A stretch of 64,000 bases of DNA from Photobacterium obscurum. Lineage in GTDB: Bacteria > Pseudomonadota > Gammaproteobacteria > Enterobacterales > Vibrionaceae. Positions 46,146 to 54,931 of the stretch are shown here, in pieces (the stretch's first letter is position 1; every line of letters starts with the position of its first letter). The notes beneath the pieces were generated by a model. That model ran no database searches. It was not told the DNA's origin and saw only the letters and a list, made by a program, of their open reading frames with translations. Location of the stretch: NCBI RefSeq assembly GCF_026191635.1, contig NZ_JAKRRW010000004.1, forward strand, positions 357,358-421,357, read 5' to 3'. Both the position numbers and the translations under genes were made by a program.

Positions 46146-46712
46146 ATGCCAAAGGCAAGTGAAATTAAGAAGTTTGCAGCTATCGAACATAACGGTAAGG
46201 TGTATCTTGTTAAGGAAATTAGCAAGCTAACTCCAAGTGGCCGTGCTGGAGCAAGCCTATACAGAATGCGTCTTTATGATGTAGCAACAGGTGCGAAGGC
46301 GGATGAGAGCTTCAAAGCTGATGAGATGATCAATCTTGCTGATTTTAGCCGTCACCAAGCGTCTTTCTCTTACATTGATGGTGACGAATATGTCTTCATG
46401 GATGATGAAGACTATACGCCATACAACTTCAATAAAGAGTCAATTGAAGAAGAACTACTTTTCATCACTGAAGAGACGAAAGGTATTCAAGTTCTGACTG
46501 TTGATGGTGCTCCGGTCGCTATCGAACTTCCTGCAACGGTTGATCTAGTGATTGTTGAAACCGATCCATCAATCAAAGGGGCATCTGCAAGTGCTCGTAC
46601 TAAGCCTGCGACTCTAACAACAGGCCTAGTCGTTCAAGTTCCTGAATACATTGCTAGCGGCGAAAAGATCAAGATCAACACCGCTGAACATAAGTTCATG
46701 AGCCGCGCTTAA
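46146..46712 (+). CDS. efpL: EF-P-like translation factor EfpL (YeiP)
   Basis: 188 residues, three-domain EF-P fold: KOW-like domain 1 (about 1-66), an OB domain (about 67-125) and a C-terminal OB domain (about 128-188). The tip loop reads LTPSGRAGA with Arg33 where EF-P has a modified lysine, the identifying mark of EfpL/YeiP. It relieves ribosome stalling at polyproline and other difficult motifs. It is monocistronic and followed by a strong terminator. The ribosome site before the ATG is weak. Confidence 0.93.
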   Translation: MPKASEIKKFAAIEHNGKVYLVKEISKLTPSGRAGASLYRMRLYDVATGAKADESFKADEMINLADFSRHQASFSYIDGDEYVFMDDEDYTPYNFNKESIEEELLFITEETKGIQVLTVDGAPVAIELPATVDLVIVETDPSIKGASASARTKPATLTTGLVVQVPEYIASGEKIKINTAEHKFMSRA

Positions 46713-46749
46713 TCCTCAGTCACTAGACCTTTTCTCTAGCGACGATCGG

Positions 46750-46791
46750 GTTACCCCAAATCAAGTGAACGATGGATTTGGGGTAACTTTT
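46750..46791 (+). terminator. Strong rho-independent terminator of efpL
   Basis: GTTACCCCAAATC (46750-46762) pairs with GATTTGGGGTAAC (46775-46787) over a 12-base loop, then a TTTT run. 38 bp after the stop. Confidence 0.88.
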
Positions 46792-46992
46792 AGCTGATAT
46801 AAAGAACGATATCAGCGATATTAGTATTGCCCCTTCAAAAGTATCGAGCGCCTACTCGCATATCTCTGTTTGCTAATCTCAAAACTGTGCTGCCAATAGA
46901 TCTTTATTACGCCAGTCGAAAACCATATTTAGGTTTACACTTGAATAAGATATGACCTGAAATAGTACGTACCGGCGGATAGTTAACGAGTT

Positions 46993-47553
46993 ATGACCCA
47001 TGCTGTAATTAAGCTTATTCCCAATGCTTTAACGACATTACGTATACTATTGGCGGCGCCTATCTTTTTGCTGATCCTGAATGAAAAATACTCGCTTGTT
47101 TTGTGGCTGACATTTATTGCCGGGATTAGTGATGGCCTCGATGGTTGGCTTGCTCGTAAATGGGATGTGTTGAGCCGTTTTGGCGCTATTGCCGATCCAC
47201 TTTCTGATAAAGTGATGTTGGTTAGTGCTTACGTTGCATTTGCGATGGTTGGATTGATCCCTTGGTGGGTTACAGTGATTGTTATTGCAAGGGATGTGGT
47301 TATTGTTACCGGCGCAATTACGTATCATTGCCTGTTTGGACGTTATGATATGGCACCAAGTTTCTGGGGGAAGAGCAGTACGCTTGTCCAAATTGTTTTT
47401 GCCTTGATGCTAATAACGAACCAGGTCTACCACGTATTCCCTGCATTCAGTATCCAGCTAGGACTGTGGTTGCTGATATTGATGGCTTTCATCAGTGGCG
47501 GCCATTATGTCTATGTCTGGGGCGGAAAAGCCTTGGCACAACAAAGAAAATGA
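46993..47553 (+). CDS. CDP-alcohol phosphatidyltransferase (PgsA-like)
   Basis: 186 residues, about five or six membrane helices. The diagnostic motif DGLDGWLARKWDVLSRFG through AIADPLSD (residues about 51-77) supplies the metal- and CDP-binding aspartates of the family. It makes a phospholipid (phosphatidylglycerophosphate-like) or transfers a phospho-group to an alcohol. Ordinary PgsA is longer-conserved elsewhere, so this may be a second, paralogous enzyme. Monocistronic. Confidence 0.88.
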   Translation: MTHAVIKLIPNALTTLRILLAAPIFLLILNEKYSLVLWLTFIAGISDGLDGWLARKWDVLSRFGAIADPLSDKVMLVSAYVAFAMVGLIPWWVTVIVIARDVVIVTGAITYHCLFGRYDMAPSFWGKSSTLVQIVFALMLITNQVYHVFPAFSIQLGLWLLILMAFISGGHYVYVWGGKALAQQRK

Positions 47554-47699
47554 AGTGATGTGCAGATACCAATCAACATCAGTATTTGATCATTTTTCCT
47601 GGGCAATTTTATGAACATTTACTTATCTTGATTGGTACTATTCCTCCTTTTGTGTAGTATTTTAAATACGCTAAGCGATTGAAAATTAGGGAGGATAAA

Positions 47700-48086
47700 T
47701 TGAAAATTCTGCGGGAATTAGAAGAAGCTTTACATCAGTTCGAAGTCAGAACAGACCCAAACCAGCTTAAAACCTTACTTCACGATTCGTTTATAGAAAT
47801 TGGTTACTCTGGCGAAACGTATAATTACCAAACTATCCTTGATGAGTTACTGGTCGAAGAACCATCATCGTTTGTAATCTGGTCGCAAGATTATGAATAT
47901 ATTGAACTAGCGCCTGATTTCTTTCAGCTCATTTATAGGGAAGCGCGAATGGATGAAAATGGCACCTTAAGTCGACATGCGAAGCGAACATCCCTTTGGT
48001 TTAACAATAATGGCCAGTGGCAAATGAAATATCATCAGGGCACACCGACAGATGCGTTTGATAAAGCAGAGAGCACCGGCGTTTGA
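47700..48086 (+). CDS. DUF4440/NTF2-like small protein
   Basis: 128 residues from a TTG at 47700, chosen because AGGGAGG lies five bases upstream and overlaps an earlier in-frame TTG. The layout is an NTF2-like cone: helix RELEEALHQFEVRTDP, LLHDSFIEIGYSGETY, then beta strands ending LWFNNNGQWQMKYHQGTPT. It fits the DUF4440 group, proteins that bind small hydrophobic molecules or act as unassigned enzymes. Function unknown. A shared terminator follows. Confidence 0.75.
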   Translation: MKILRELEEALHQFEVRTDPNQLKTLLHDSFIEIGYSGETYNYQTILDELLVEEPSSFVIWSQDYEYIELAPDFFQLIYREARMDENGTLSRHAKRTSLWFNNNGQWQMKYHQGTPTDAFDKAESTGV

Positions 48087-48144
48087 GGCTGGCAGCTAGG
48101 TTGTAATAGCAAACTGATGAATTCAAACGGCGCTGTCTAAACGA

Positions 48145-48179
48145 AAGCCCAACAAATAATGTATGCATCTGTTGGGCTT
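48145..48179. terminator. Bidirectional terminator
   Basis: AAGCCCAACA pairs with TGTTGGGCTT over a 15-base loop, serving the NTF2-like gene and the convergent peptide-transporter gene. Confidence 0.82.
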
Positions 48180-48206
48180 AATTTGGATGTTATCTACCAG
48201 TCGTGA

Positions 48207-49694
48207 TTAGTGCTGAGCAAGCTCACCTTTCACCGTATTATCTTCAGCCTTCATCATTTTGTTCAGAAGAGGGGCGGTAACTGCCATCAGGATTGCTACG
48301 CCCAATGTAACTATACCAATGTTCTGGAATACCTCAGTATATAATGGCAGGGTTTGCAGTGGATCAGTGACGTTTTCTGGAACGGCACTGAACGAAGCCA
48401 CGTAACCACCAATAATGAATGATGCAGCCTGAGTCAGGAACCATGCACCCATGGTGAAGCCCATCAAGCGCTGAGGAACCAGACTTGCCACCATGGCAAG
48501 GCCAAGGCCACTAATTAGTAATTCACCCAAGCTTTGGAATAGGTAAACCAATACCATCCACCATACTGATACCATACCGGTGCTATCAGCAAACATCAGG
48601 CCTGCTGCGGCAACAGACAAGAAACCGAATGCACACATAAACATTCCTACGGTAAACTTGCCAGGCATCGAAAGGTCACGACCACGGCTTCCGTAGTAGG
48701 TGTACAGGTATGCCAGGATTGGACTACACAACACCACCCAGAATGGGTTCAGAGCCTGCAGACTTACAGGGTTGATATTGAATCCAAACAGCTCGGTGCG
48801 AACGTTATAAATCGCGAAGAAGTTAAGTGATGTTGGCATTTGTGCGTAAAGTACATAGAACACGATTGCCTGCAGCATCAATACAAATGCGACGATCATC
48901 TTCTTGCGCGCCGCACCTGTCGCCTTGAAGGTTTCCTTCATAAAGATAGTGACTACACCGACACCAATGAGACCAAGCACAAGGTTCGCCATCATGATGT
49001 TCTGTAGTAACCATGCGCATCCTAGTGTTGAGAGGATTGTTCCGCCAACAATCATTGCAAGGTATGACATTTTCAGTGGCTCAGAATCAGGCTGAGAGCC
49101 AATACCTTGTACCGTTTGACGCAATACAAAGTAGCTAATAAGGCTTGCAAGCAGACCTAGTCCACAAATGACGAATGCCGTCGCATAGCCAAAACTTGCT
49201 GCAATCACAGGGCTTAGAGAAAGCGAGATCAAAGAGCCGATATTGATCGACATGTAGTAGAGAGTAAAAGCGCCATCTAGGCGGCTATCACCTTCCTCAT
49301 AACATTTAGCGAGCAGGCTGGATGGATTTGCTTTGAAAAGGCCATTACCAACAGCAATAGCACCTAGCGCAAAGAAGATGAAGTTAGGCTGTAGAATAGA
49401 AAAGCCCATCATGAAATAGCCGATAGCCAGGACGATAGCACCAAACACCATAGTGCGCTTTGTGCCAAGAATATGGTCACCAACATAACCACCAACAGAA
49501 ACCAGTCCGTATACCAAGGCAGCAAAGGCGCCAAAAGTGACGAATGAATCTTGTTGACTAAATCCAAGTTGTTCGACGAAGTAGACTGCAAGTATGCCCT
49601 GCAGGCCGTAGTAACCAAAGCGCTCCCATAACTCGATAAAAAAGATCATCTTAAACGGCTTCGGTTGGTTGAATATGCTTACTTTTTCTACCAT
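48207..49694 (-). CDS. Proton-dependent oligopeptide transporter, POT/PTR family (DtpA-like)
   Basis: 495 residues with about 14 membrane helices. The signature [16 protein letters not shown] (ExxERFxYY, residues about 20-35) supplies the proton/peptide-binding glutamate and tyrosines of POT transporters; [14 protein letters not shown] and [17 protein letters not shown] are further family blocks. It imports di- and tripeptides with protons. It is monocistronic, and a CRP-like site lies 99 bp upstream, suggesting catabolite control. Confidence 0.92.
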   Translation of the reverse strand: MVEKVSIFNQPKPFKMIFFIELWERFGYYGLQGILAVYFVEQLGFSQQDSFVTFGAFAALVYGLVSVGGYVGDHILGTKRTMVFGAIVLAIGYFMMGFSILQPNFIFFALGAIAVGNGLFKANPSSLLAKCYEEGDSRLDGAFTLYYMSINIGSLISLSLSPVIAASFGYATAFVICGLGLLASLISYFVLRQTVQGIGSQPDSEPLKMSYLAMIVGGTILSTLGCAWLLQNIMMANLVLGLIGVGVVTIFMKETFKATGAARKKMIVAFVLMLQAIVFYVLYAQMPTSLNFFAIYNVRTELFGFNINPVSLQALNPFWVVLCSPILAYLYTYYGSRGRDLSMPGKFTVGMFMCAFGFLSVAAAGLMFADSTGMVSVWWMVLVYLFQSLGELLISGLGLAMVASLVPQRLMGFTMGAWFLTQAASFIIGGYVASFSAVPENVTDPLQTLPLYTEVFQNIGIVTLGVAILMAVTAPLLNKMMKAEDNTVKGELAQH

Positions 49695-50447
49695 TTTGGC
49701 TCTTATCTCTATCTGATGTGAATTTCGGCAGAGATTAAACCTGTTATTTGGTCGTTATAAAGTGATATCTGCGATCATTTCAAAATGTTGCATGTGATAC
49801 GTATCGCATATTTATGAGAATAGTGGTATTACCTATTTGAATTTCTCTCTGCAGTAGTTGGTTATGTCGATGATGCGTGGAATTGGCTTAAGAAATTCGG
49901 CCTATTCATGAATTATAAGTAGGAAAAGCGTTATATCTGTCTAACTTTTTAGACTTCAATCAATTTTTATATCCATTCGGTTGATATTATACGAGTTCAA
50001 TATTGTCAGTGTGGATATGGGGACATTACCCAAGGGCGGTAGCATGTTCTGGCACACCATCTTGCTGCTTAACCGTTTGTTGTCAGTGACAATTGCTGGA
50101 TACACGAACTCAGCTCGTAAACCTGCTTCGTTAACCTCAGATAACTGGGAAGGTATGCGACTTTAGCTTGTAGAGTAATCGTTATGGGCTAAACGAACAG
50201 AAATTAGCGCCGGAAAATTGAATAAGTATATCTTCGCTTTGAAAAGCCTATTATTTGCAGCACTTGGTTCATATTTGTCTTTTGGTTACTTCCGGAACTC
50301 TCTGCCCTCCACAAATACTGAACATGGTAGTTATAGTCAGTTTTTTAATTCTTCCCGTTTGTGGCGTGTAATTGTTTTGCTCAGTTAAACATTCACAAAC
50401 CTTATAGCAGACGTTAGGCCTGCTAGTTATATCATCAAAGGTATTTC
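49695..50447. other. 753-bp spacer, start of the AT-rich islet
   Basis: It holds a CRP-like site (49793-49808) near dtpA. From about 50.2 kb the base composition falls. GTTAAAC (50384-50390) and GTTAGGC (50413-50419) fit the integron attC core GTTRRRY just before the next gene, but no matching left half was found. A 61-residue frame at 49981 is not convincing. Confidence 0.55.
49793..49808 (-). promoter_or_regulatory. CRP-like binding site of the peptide transporter
   Basis: TGTGA-TACGTA-TCGCA matches the CRP consensus TGTGA-N6-TCACA at nine of ten positions. It lies 99 bp upstream of the transporter start and inside an 18-bp near-palindrome (49792-49809). Confidence 0.65.
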
Positions 50448-51311
50448 ATGAAATATATTCTTCTGCTTTTAATATCGTTTCCAATATTTGCTCAAGATCA
50501 AGTCCACTTTTCTTTTGGCTATAAAGCTAATACTAAATCTACAGTTGAAACTGAAACTGTTGCAGATGTGGAAATGAGTATACAAGGTGATATCGATACA
50601 TTACCTGAAGAAGTGGTAGGTCGATTTCCTGTCAGGGTTGTAAGTAAGAATGTAAAAGTTCAATCAGCAACAACAGGAGAAATAAGTGAAGATGGTAAAT
50701 ATCCCATAGAATCTTATGTGTTAAAAGATCGGAACTATTATTCAGTTAATGGATCAGAGATGATTGAAAAAACATCTGGTGCTGTGTCATTGGAAGGATT
50801 GAAAATAAAGGGAGAAGGATTACCTAATGGGAAAATAAACTTCCTGTCTGCAGAAGGAGCAAATGTTACCGAAGAGCTTAAAGAGGTTATAAAAAAGGTA
50901 TTTACTCAGGCCGGAGAGTTAAATGATCTTAATAATAAAACTGTAAGACTCGGTGAGAGTATTTCGGTGAAGCTTCCAATGGTGATACCAATGAACTCTG
51001 GAGATCAAGTTTCCTTTGATATGGATATGAAATACACTCTAAATAGAGTTGACGCTGATATTGCTTACTTTGACATTACATATTTTGCAGTAATGGAATT
51101 TGAAGTTGAGTCAGGGTATATCAATGTTAAGGGTTCAGGATACGGGACAATGCTTTATGATATTGAGAACACATACATGCCTGAATCGGATACAGTGATG
51201 ACAATGGAAATGCTTATTCCGAATGGTAGTTACAATTTTATAACCAAAACTACCAGCAGCACTAAGATGATAACTCATTTTGAATCAGGCGTAACAAAGT
51301 CAGTGAATTGA
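50448..51311 (+). CDS. Uncharacterised exported protein
   Basis: 287 residues. A short signal peptide (KYILLLLISFPIFAQ, cut near residue 16) is followed by an acidic, beta-rich protein with repeated VSFDMDMKYTL, YFDITYFAVMEFEVESGYINV-like strands. I do not recognise a family. The low GC content, compared with neighbours such as dtpA, suggests acquisition. It probably pairs with the next gene, only 33 bp downstream. Confidence 0.65.
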   Translation: MKYILLLLISFPIFAQDQVHFSFGYKANTKSTVETETVADVEMSIQGDIDTLPEEVVGRFPVRVVSKNVKVQSATTGEISEDGKYPIESYVLKDRNYYSVNGSEMIEKTSGAVSLEGLKIKGEGLPNGKINFLSAEGANVTEELKEVIKKVFTQAGELNDLNNKTVRLGESISVKLPMVIPMNSGDQVSFDMDMKYTLNRVDADIAYFDITYFAVMEFEVESGYINVKGSGYGTMLYDIENTYMPESDTVMTMEMLIPNGSYNFITKTTSSTKMITHFESGVTKSVN

Positions 51312-51344
51312 CATCACTAATAACCCTATATCATGGAGGTAAAA

Positions 51345-51731
51345 ATGACAGATTTTTTAAGCAGTCAACAACATGTCACCTTGATGTTATTAGTTACAGT
51401 TTTAATTTCAATAGTAGTGTTTCTGTCAAAGGTTTTGAAATTGTCAAATGACCCAGAACGAGTGATTATAGCTGAAGGGGAGTACTTATTCATTAGACGA
51501 CGCTATTTTGAAAGACTTCTCGGTCTAAAGGGTGTAAAGATTAAAAAGTCTCAAGTGTCAAAAGTTTTGTTAGCAAAATTCGAGATTCATACTGCAGATG
51601 AATGCATTTCAATATTTAGCTATGAAGATAATGCTCTAGATATTTGGGTGTCTAATGGAGCCGCCAAAAAATTAGTAATTATGCTGAAAGAGCAGTGTCC
51701 TGACGCTATAGTTGTTAAAATCGAAACATAA
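51345..51731 (+). CDS. Uncharacterised single-helix membrane protein
   Basis: 128 residues from the ATG at 51345, chosen for TGGAGGT a few bases upstream. One N-terminal helix (VTLMLLVTVLISIVVFL) is followed by a cytoplasmic or periplasmic charged domain with RVIIAEGEYLFIRRRYFER and KLVIMLKEQCPDAIVV, resembling a small PH-like/bPH fold. No name assigned. AT-rich. Likely in one transcript with the upstream exported protein. Confidence 0.6.
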   Translation: MTDFLSSQQHVTLMLLVTVLISIVVFLSKVLKLSNDPERVIIAEGEYLFIRRRYFERLLGLKGVKIKKSQVSKVLLAKFEIHTADECISIFSYEDNALDIWVSNGAAKKLVIMLKEQCPDAIVVKIET

Positions 51732-51901
51732 TATGGTCACAAAGGCTTGCTACATTTGATGGTTTTATATTGAGGTTCAGTGTACCTTCTCGTTTCGTGG
51801 TGCACACCTTAATGCGGTATGAAGCATCATAAGATCACAACATCCATGCTCGCGTTAGTCCATACTATTTAGCAAAAGGTGGAGCTAGGAAATACAAGCC
51901 G

Positions 51902-52252
51902 ATGCTATGGATTATTGTGAAGTATTTGACCACAGCCGCAATCGTGGTGCTGGTATCAGAAGTTGCAAAGCGAAGTGATAAGATAGGTGCTTTGGTTGCC
52001 GCATTGCCAACAGTTACTATTCTGGCTTTGATTTGGATGTACGTAGAAGATCAAGGGCAGGAAAAGCTAGCAAACCACGCTTATTATACGTTCTGGTATG
52101 TAATACCGACGCTACCAATGTTCCTTGCTTTTCCATACTTGATAGGACGTTATTCATTTTGGGTTTCGCTGTTTGTTTGTGCCCTGATTTCGATAGTTTG
52201 TTTTGGTATTGTGGCATACCTTGTGAAAGGATTTGGAATAAAACTACTTTAG
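51902..52252 (+). CDS. DUF3147 family membrane protein
   Basis: 116 residues with about four membrane helices (about residues 4-20, 32-48, 64-82 and 86-112). KIGALVAALPTVTILALIWMYVEDQG matches DUF3147, a small membrane family of unknown function found in proteobacteria. ATG 51902. It is 170 bp after the previous gene. The region downstream (52253-52477) holds a core-like GTTAGAC at 52405-52411. Confidence 0.78.
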   Translation: MLWIIVKYLTTAAIVVLVSEVAKRSDKIGALVAALPTVTILALIWMYVEDQGQEKLANHAYYTFWYVIPTLPMFLAFPYLIGRYSFWVSLFVCALISIVCFGIVAYLVKGFGIKLL

Positions 52253-52442
52253 GAGCAGGGAGGGGCTGGCCTGATGAAAAGGCAGTAAGGGCATTGTAGG
52301 TTTCAACGAATATACGTTATACGAGTAATTATTTACCATAAAAAATAATCAAGGTGATGCGCTTTTCTTCGCAGTTTTGGTTTGGAACTCTGTGTGTTTG
52401 CTGAGTTAGACGTGACGATTTTCACTCGGCATTAAGAGCTAA

Positions 52443-52466
52443 AGTGCCACTTCAAAAAATGGCACT
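52443..52466 (-). terminator. Hairpin after ppiB
   Basis: AGTGCCA pairs with TGGCACT over a loop containing AAAAAA; it lies just past the ppiB stop on the minus strand. The T run is short, so confidence is moderate. Confidence 0.5.
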
Positions 52467-52477
52467 GGTAAATTACA

Positions 52478-52969
52478 TTATTTGATGGTCACTTTTTCAA
52501 CTATGATGGCATCGCACGGTACGTCGTCATGGCCGAATTTTGAAGTCGTCTTAGCCTTAGCTATTTTGTTAACAACATCCATACCGGCGGTGACTTTGCC
52601 AAAGACTGCGTAGCCCCAGCCTAGGTTGGTGGTTGCGGTATGATCTAGGAAGTCGTTGTCAGCTAAGTTAATAAAAAATTGTGCAGTTGCAGAATGAGGA
52701 GCATCTGTTCGCGCCATTGCTATCGTGCCGATAACATTTTTAAGGCCACGATTGGCTTCATTGGCGATAGGATCACGTGTTGGCTTTTCTTGCATGTCTT
52801 CAGTAAAGCCACCGCCTTGTATCATAAAGCCTTTTATCACACGGTGAAAAATAGTGCCGTCATAGAAGCCATCTTGGCAATACTTTAAAAAATTCTTTGA
52901 ACTGACTGGAGCTTTATCCATATTCAGTTCAATCTCGATATCGCCTAAGTTAGTGGTGAAAATAATCAT
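52478..52969 (-). CDS. ppiB: Cyclophilin-type peptidyl-prolyl isomerase B
   Basis: 163 residues with the cyclophilin core: [13 protein letters not shown] (about residues 40-53), GTIAMART and [18 protein letters not shown], followed by [15 protein letters not shown]. No signal peptide, so it is the cytoplasmic PpiB type. It catalyses cis-trans isomerisation of Xaa-Pro bonds. It is the only minus-strand gene in the AT-rich islet and has normal composition, so it is probably the original chromosomal gene between inserted ones. Confidence 0.93.
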   Translation of the reverse strand: MIIFTTNLGDIEIELNMDKAPVSSKNFLKYCQDGFYDGTIFHRVIKGFMIQGGGFTEDMQEKPTRDPIANEANRGLKNVIGTIAMARTDAPHSATAQFFINLADNDFLDHTATTNLGWGYAVFGKVTAGMDVVNKIAKAKTTSKFGHDDVPCDAIIVEKVTIK

Positions 52970-53278
52970 CTTAGCTTTTACCGTATTGGGATCAATTTAA
53001 TGGGGTAGTATACGTAATCAGAAGTTTAAACTGTAGATCCAGGTTGTCAGTTGGAACTTCGTAATTTTCTGTCCATGAGGTTAATTTACTTGACGATTTA
53101 TCACTGTAGCCAAGGTCAGAGCTGACTGTAGAGGGAGCTCAAATCGAGTACGGAGCCTTTTGCTGGTTCAGTTGGACTTGGTAGGCGTGTTGTTTGTATG
53201 TTTTATTTTGGGCGTTATGGTCTTTAGCATTTGATTGCAACTATTATTACTCTATAGCTCTCTTTAAAGGAGAAGTAT
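52970..53278. other. 309-bp spacer between ppiB and the ParS-like gene
   Basis: Divergent spacer. TTTTATTTTGGGCGTTATGG at 53200-53219 loosely resembles a decayed attC end but lacks partner sites. Nothing else was supported. Confidence 0.45.
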
Positions 53279-53569
53279 ATGCATCGTGTTGAGAATCGCG
53301 AAAGGGTATTAACGTTCATGGTTAGTAAAGGATTGTGTAGCAGAGAATACGCCGAATCTTGGTATGAGCATGAACAAATTCCTGCCTTCGATATGGAAAC
53401 ACCTGAGCACATAGTTAGAAGCGGGCAAGTCAACGCACTGTTAGATTACCTAGAGGCGGCAATGTTGGAGCAACAATTGAAACCTGAAGGTGAGCCTGAC
53501 GAGGAAGAGTATCAGGTGATTGTTCGTGGTGAATCACTCGGAATGAATAATCCAGATAAAAACTCTTAA
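53279..53569 (+). CDS. Small protein with MbcA/ParS-like antitoxin motif
   Basis: 96 residues. AAGGAG seven bases upstream fixes the ATG. The middle WYEHEQIPAFDMETPEHIV and RSGQVNALLDYLEAAM resembles the C-terminal toxin-binding motif (Trp, then TPxEL-V, then G-V-LDYLE) of Xre/MbcA/ParS antitoxins. There is no RES toxin beside it, so it may be an orphan antitoxin-like protein or a different family. An acidic C-terminal tail follows. Confidence 0.5.
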   Translation: MHRVENRERVLTFMVSKGLCSREYAESWYEHEQIPAFDMETPEHIVRSGQVNALLDYLEAAMLEQQLKPEGEPDEEEYQVIVRGESLGMNNPDKNS

Positions 53570-53735
53570 TTAATCTGGCTTTTCATAAACTGTATTCTCA
53601 CCATTATAAATCTTATGATTATTCAAAGATCATCAATGTAGTTTGATGATGATTTGCAAAATTAAAATTTAATATCGAAGTGAGTTAAACAAAGTAATCA
53701 GGTGATTCTAAAATACCATCTAAATGGAGTTTCAA

Positions 53736-54125
53736 ATGCTTAAAGGATCCTGCCTTTGTGGTGCAGTAAAGTTCGAATTTACTGGTGATCTTGAAACATC
53801 AGATGCTTGCCATTGTAACCAGTGCCGAAAATGGACAGGGCACTTTTTGGCAAGTGCCGAGGTGCCACGTGATTCATTATCAATTGATGGGGTAGAAAAA
53901 GTTTCTTGGTATCACTCGTCTGAAAAAGTGAGGCGTGGATTTTGTGCAAAATGTGGTTCTTCTTTGTTCTTTGATCCCCTAGATACATACAAACACCATT
54001 GGATTGGTATTGCTCTTGGGGCATTTGATGCACCAACAGGGATAAATCTAGGACAGCATATCTTTATTGCCGAAAAGGGGGATTACTACGAAATCAATGA
54101 TGGTTTGCCGCAAAACGAATACTAA
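53736..54125 (+). CDS. GFA family zinc protein
   Basis: 129 residues from the ATG at 53736, with GGAG upstream. The GFA/CENP-V fold is shown by CLCGAVKFEF (residues about 6-15), CHCNQCRKWTG, FCAKCGSSLFF and HWIGIALGAFD. The cysteine pairs bind zinc. The family includes glutathione-dependent formaldehyde-activating enzyme, although most members have no proven activity. AT-rich and isolated, typical cassette cargo. Confidence 0.85.
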   Translation: MLKGSCLCGAVKFEFTGDLETSDACHCNQCRKWTGHFLASAEVPRDSLSIDGVEKVSWYHSSEKVRRGFCAKCGSSLFFDPLDTYKHHWIGIALGAFDAPTGINLGQHIFIAEKGDYYEINDGLPQNEY

Positions 54126-54322
54126 AACCTCGCGTGCAATCAAGGAGCATTATGCTCGGCAGTTCTGTTATGGCGCTGGTGTACGGGCTCATTTCTTTGT
54201 TGTTGTATCTTATCTCAGGTGTTCGCTGCTTTAGTTCACTCTTGCGGAAATCATGAATTCACTCGCAAATACTGTTCGTTTATACAGCTATCATAGAGTC
54301 TTTATCTCAAAGGGGCTGTCTG

Positions 54323-54790
54323 ATGGGTTTTACGGAGCAAGAACTATACGACTTTATCGTTAAAGCGAAGGCTAACTCTTATGTAGGCCGGGCACCTAAA
54401 TGCTTGTCATATCGTCCTGGATCACAGGATATCCAATTTCAAGTTGGCTTATTTAAATATTTAGATAGCTACTTTGGTGGCACAGACTTTTTAGGGCAGG
54501 AAGTTGTTTACTTTAATGATGTGCCCGTTTGGGCAATGAATTACTACGGCAAGATTCTATCTCCTGATATTTATGATGGTGAGAAGGCGGGTAACGTAAT
54601 TGTCGAAAGTTTGGCCTTGCTGTATGAATCGGGTCATTTTCTTGGAGACTCAACTCATCAAACCGAATTAGGTATTTATAACGATACCAATGAGGGGAGT
54701 GTTTTGTCATTTACAGGTTATGAATGGATAGATTATCAGGAGAGAAAGGTATATGACCTGCATTATCATGGTGGTTTGATCAAACCGTAA
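54323..54790 (+). CDS. DUF5680 domain protein
   Basis: 155 residues. The DUF5680 pattern is clear: LYDFIVKAKANSYVG, RPGSQDIQFQ, LDSYFGGTDFLGQEVVYF, VWAMNYYGKIL and, at the end, KVYDLHYHGGLIKP. Function unknown; the domain also occurs behind HTH regulators, which are absent here. Monocistronic in the AT-rich islet; 197 bp of unassigned sequence separates it from the GFA gene. Confidence 0.82.
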   Translation: MGFTEQELYDFIVKAKANSYVGRAPKCLSYRPGSQDIQFQVGLFKYLDSYFGGTDFLGQEVVYFNDVPVWAMNYYGKILSPDIYDGEKAGNVIVESLALLYESGHFLGDSTHQTELGIYNDTNEGSVLSFTGYEWIDYQERKVYDLHYHGGLIKP

Positions 54791-54931
54791 GCAAAATAAT
54801 CCAGGTTACTTTTGGGAAATTGAATACACCATTTATCAGAGTGCTATAACTATATTTAATATAATAGGTTATTTAAATTAGGTAATAGTAATAAATTTAA
54901 ATCTCCCTTTAGATATGCAGTGGAGTTAATC

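Noticed and set aside
49981..50166. 61-residue frame upstream of the islet
   Set aside because: Starts without a ribosome site, has no family features, and lies in AT-changing spacer.
52033..52299. 88-residue frame overlapping the DUF3147 gene
   Set aside because: Out-of-frame shadow of a well-supported membrane gene.
53200..53219. TTTTATTTTGGGCGTTATGG as an attC site
   Set aside because: No paired core or complementary arm was found nearby.
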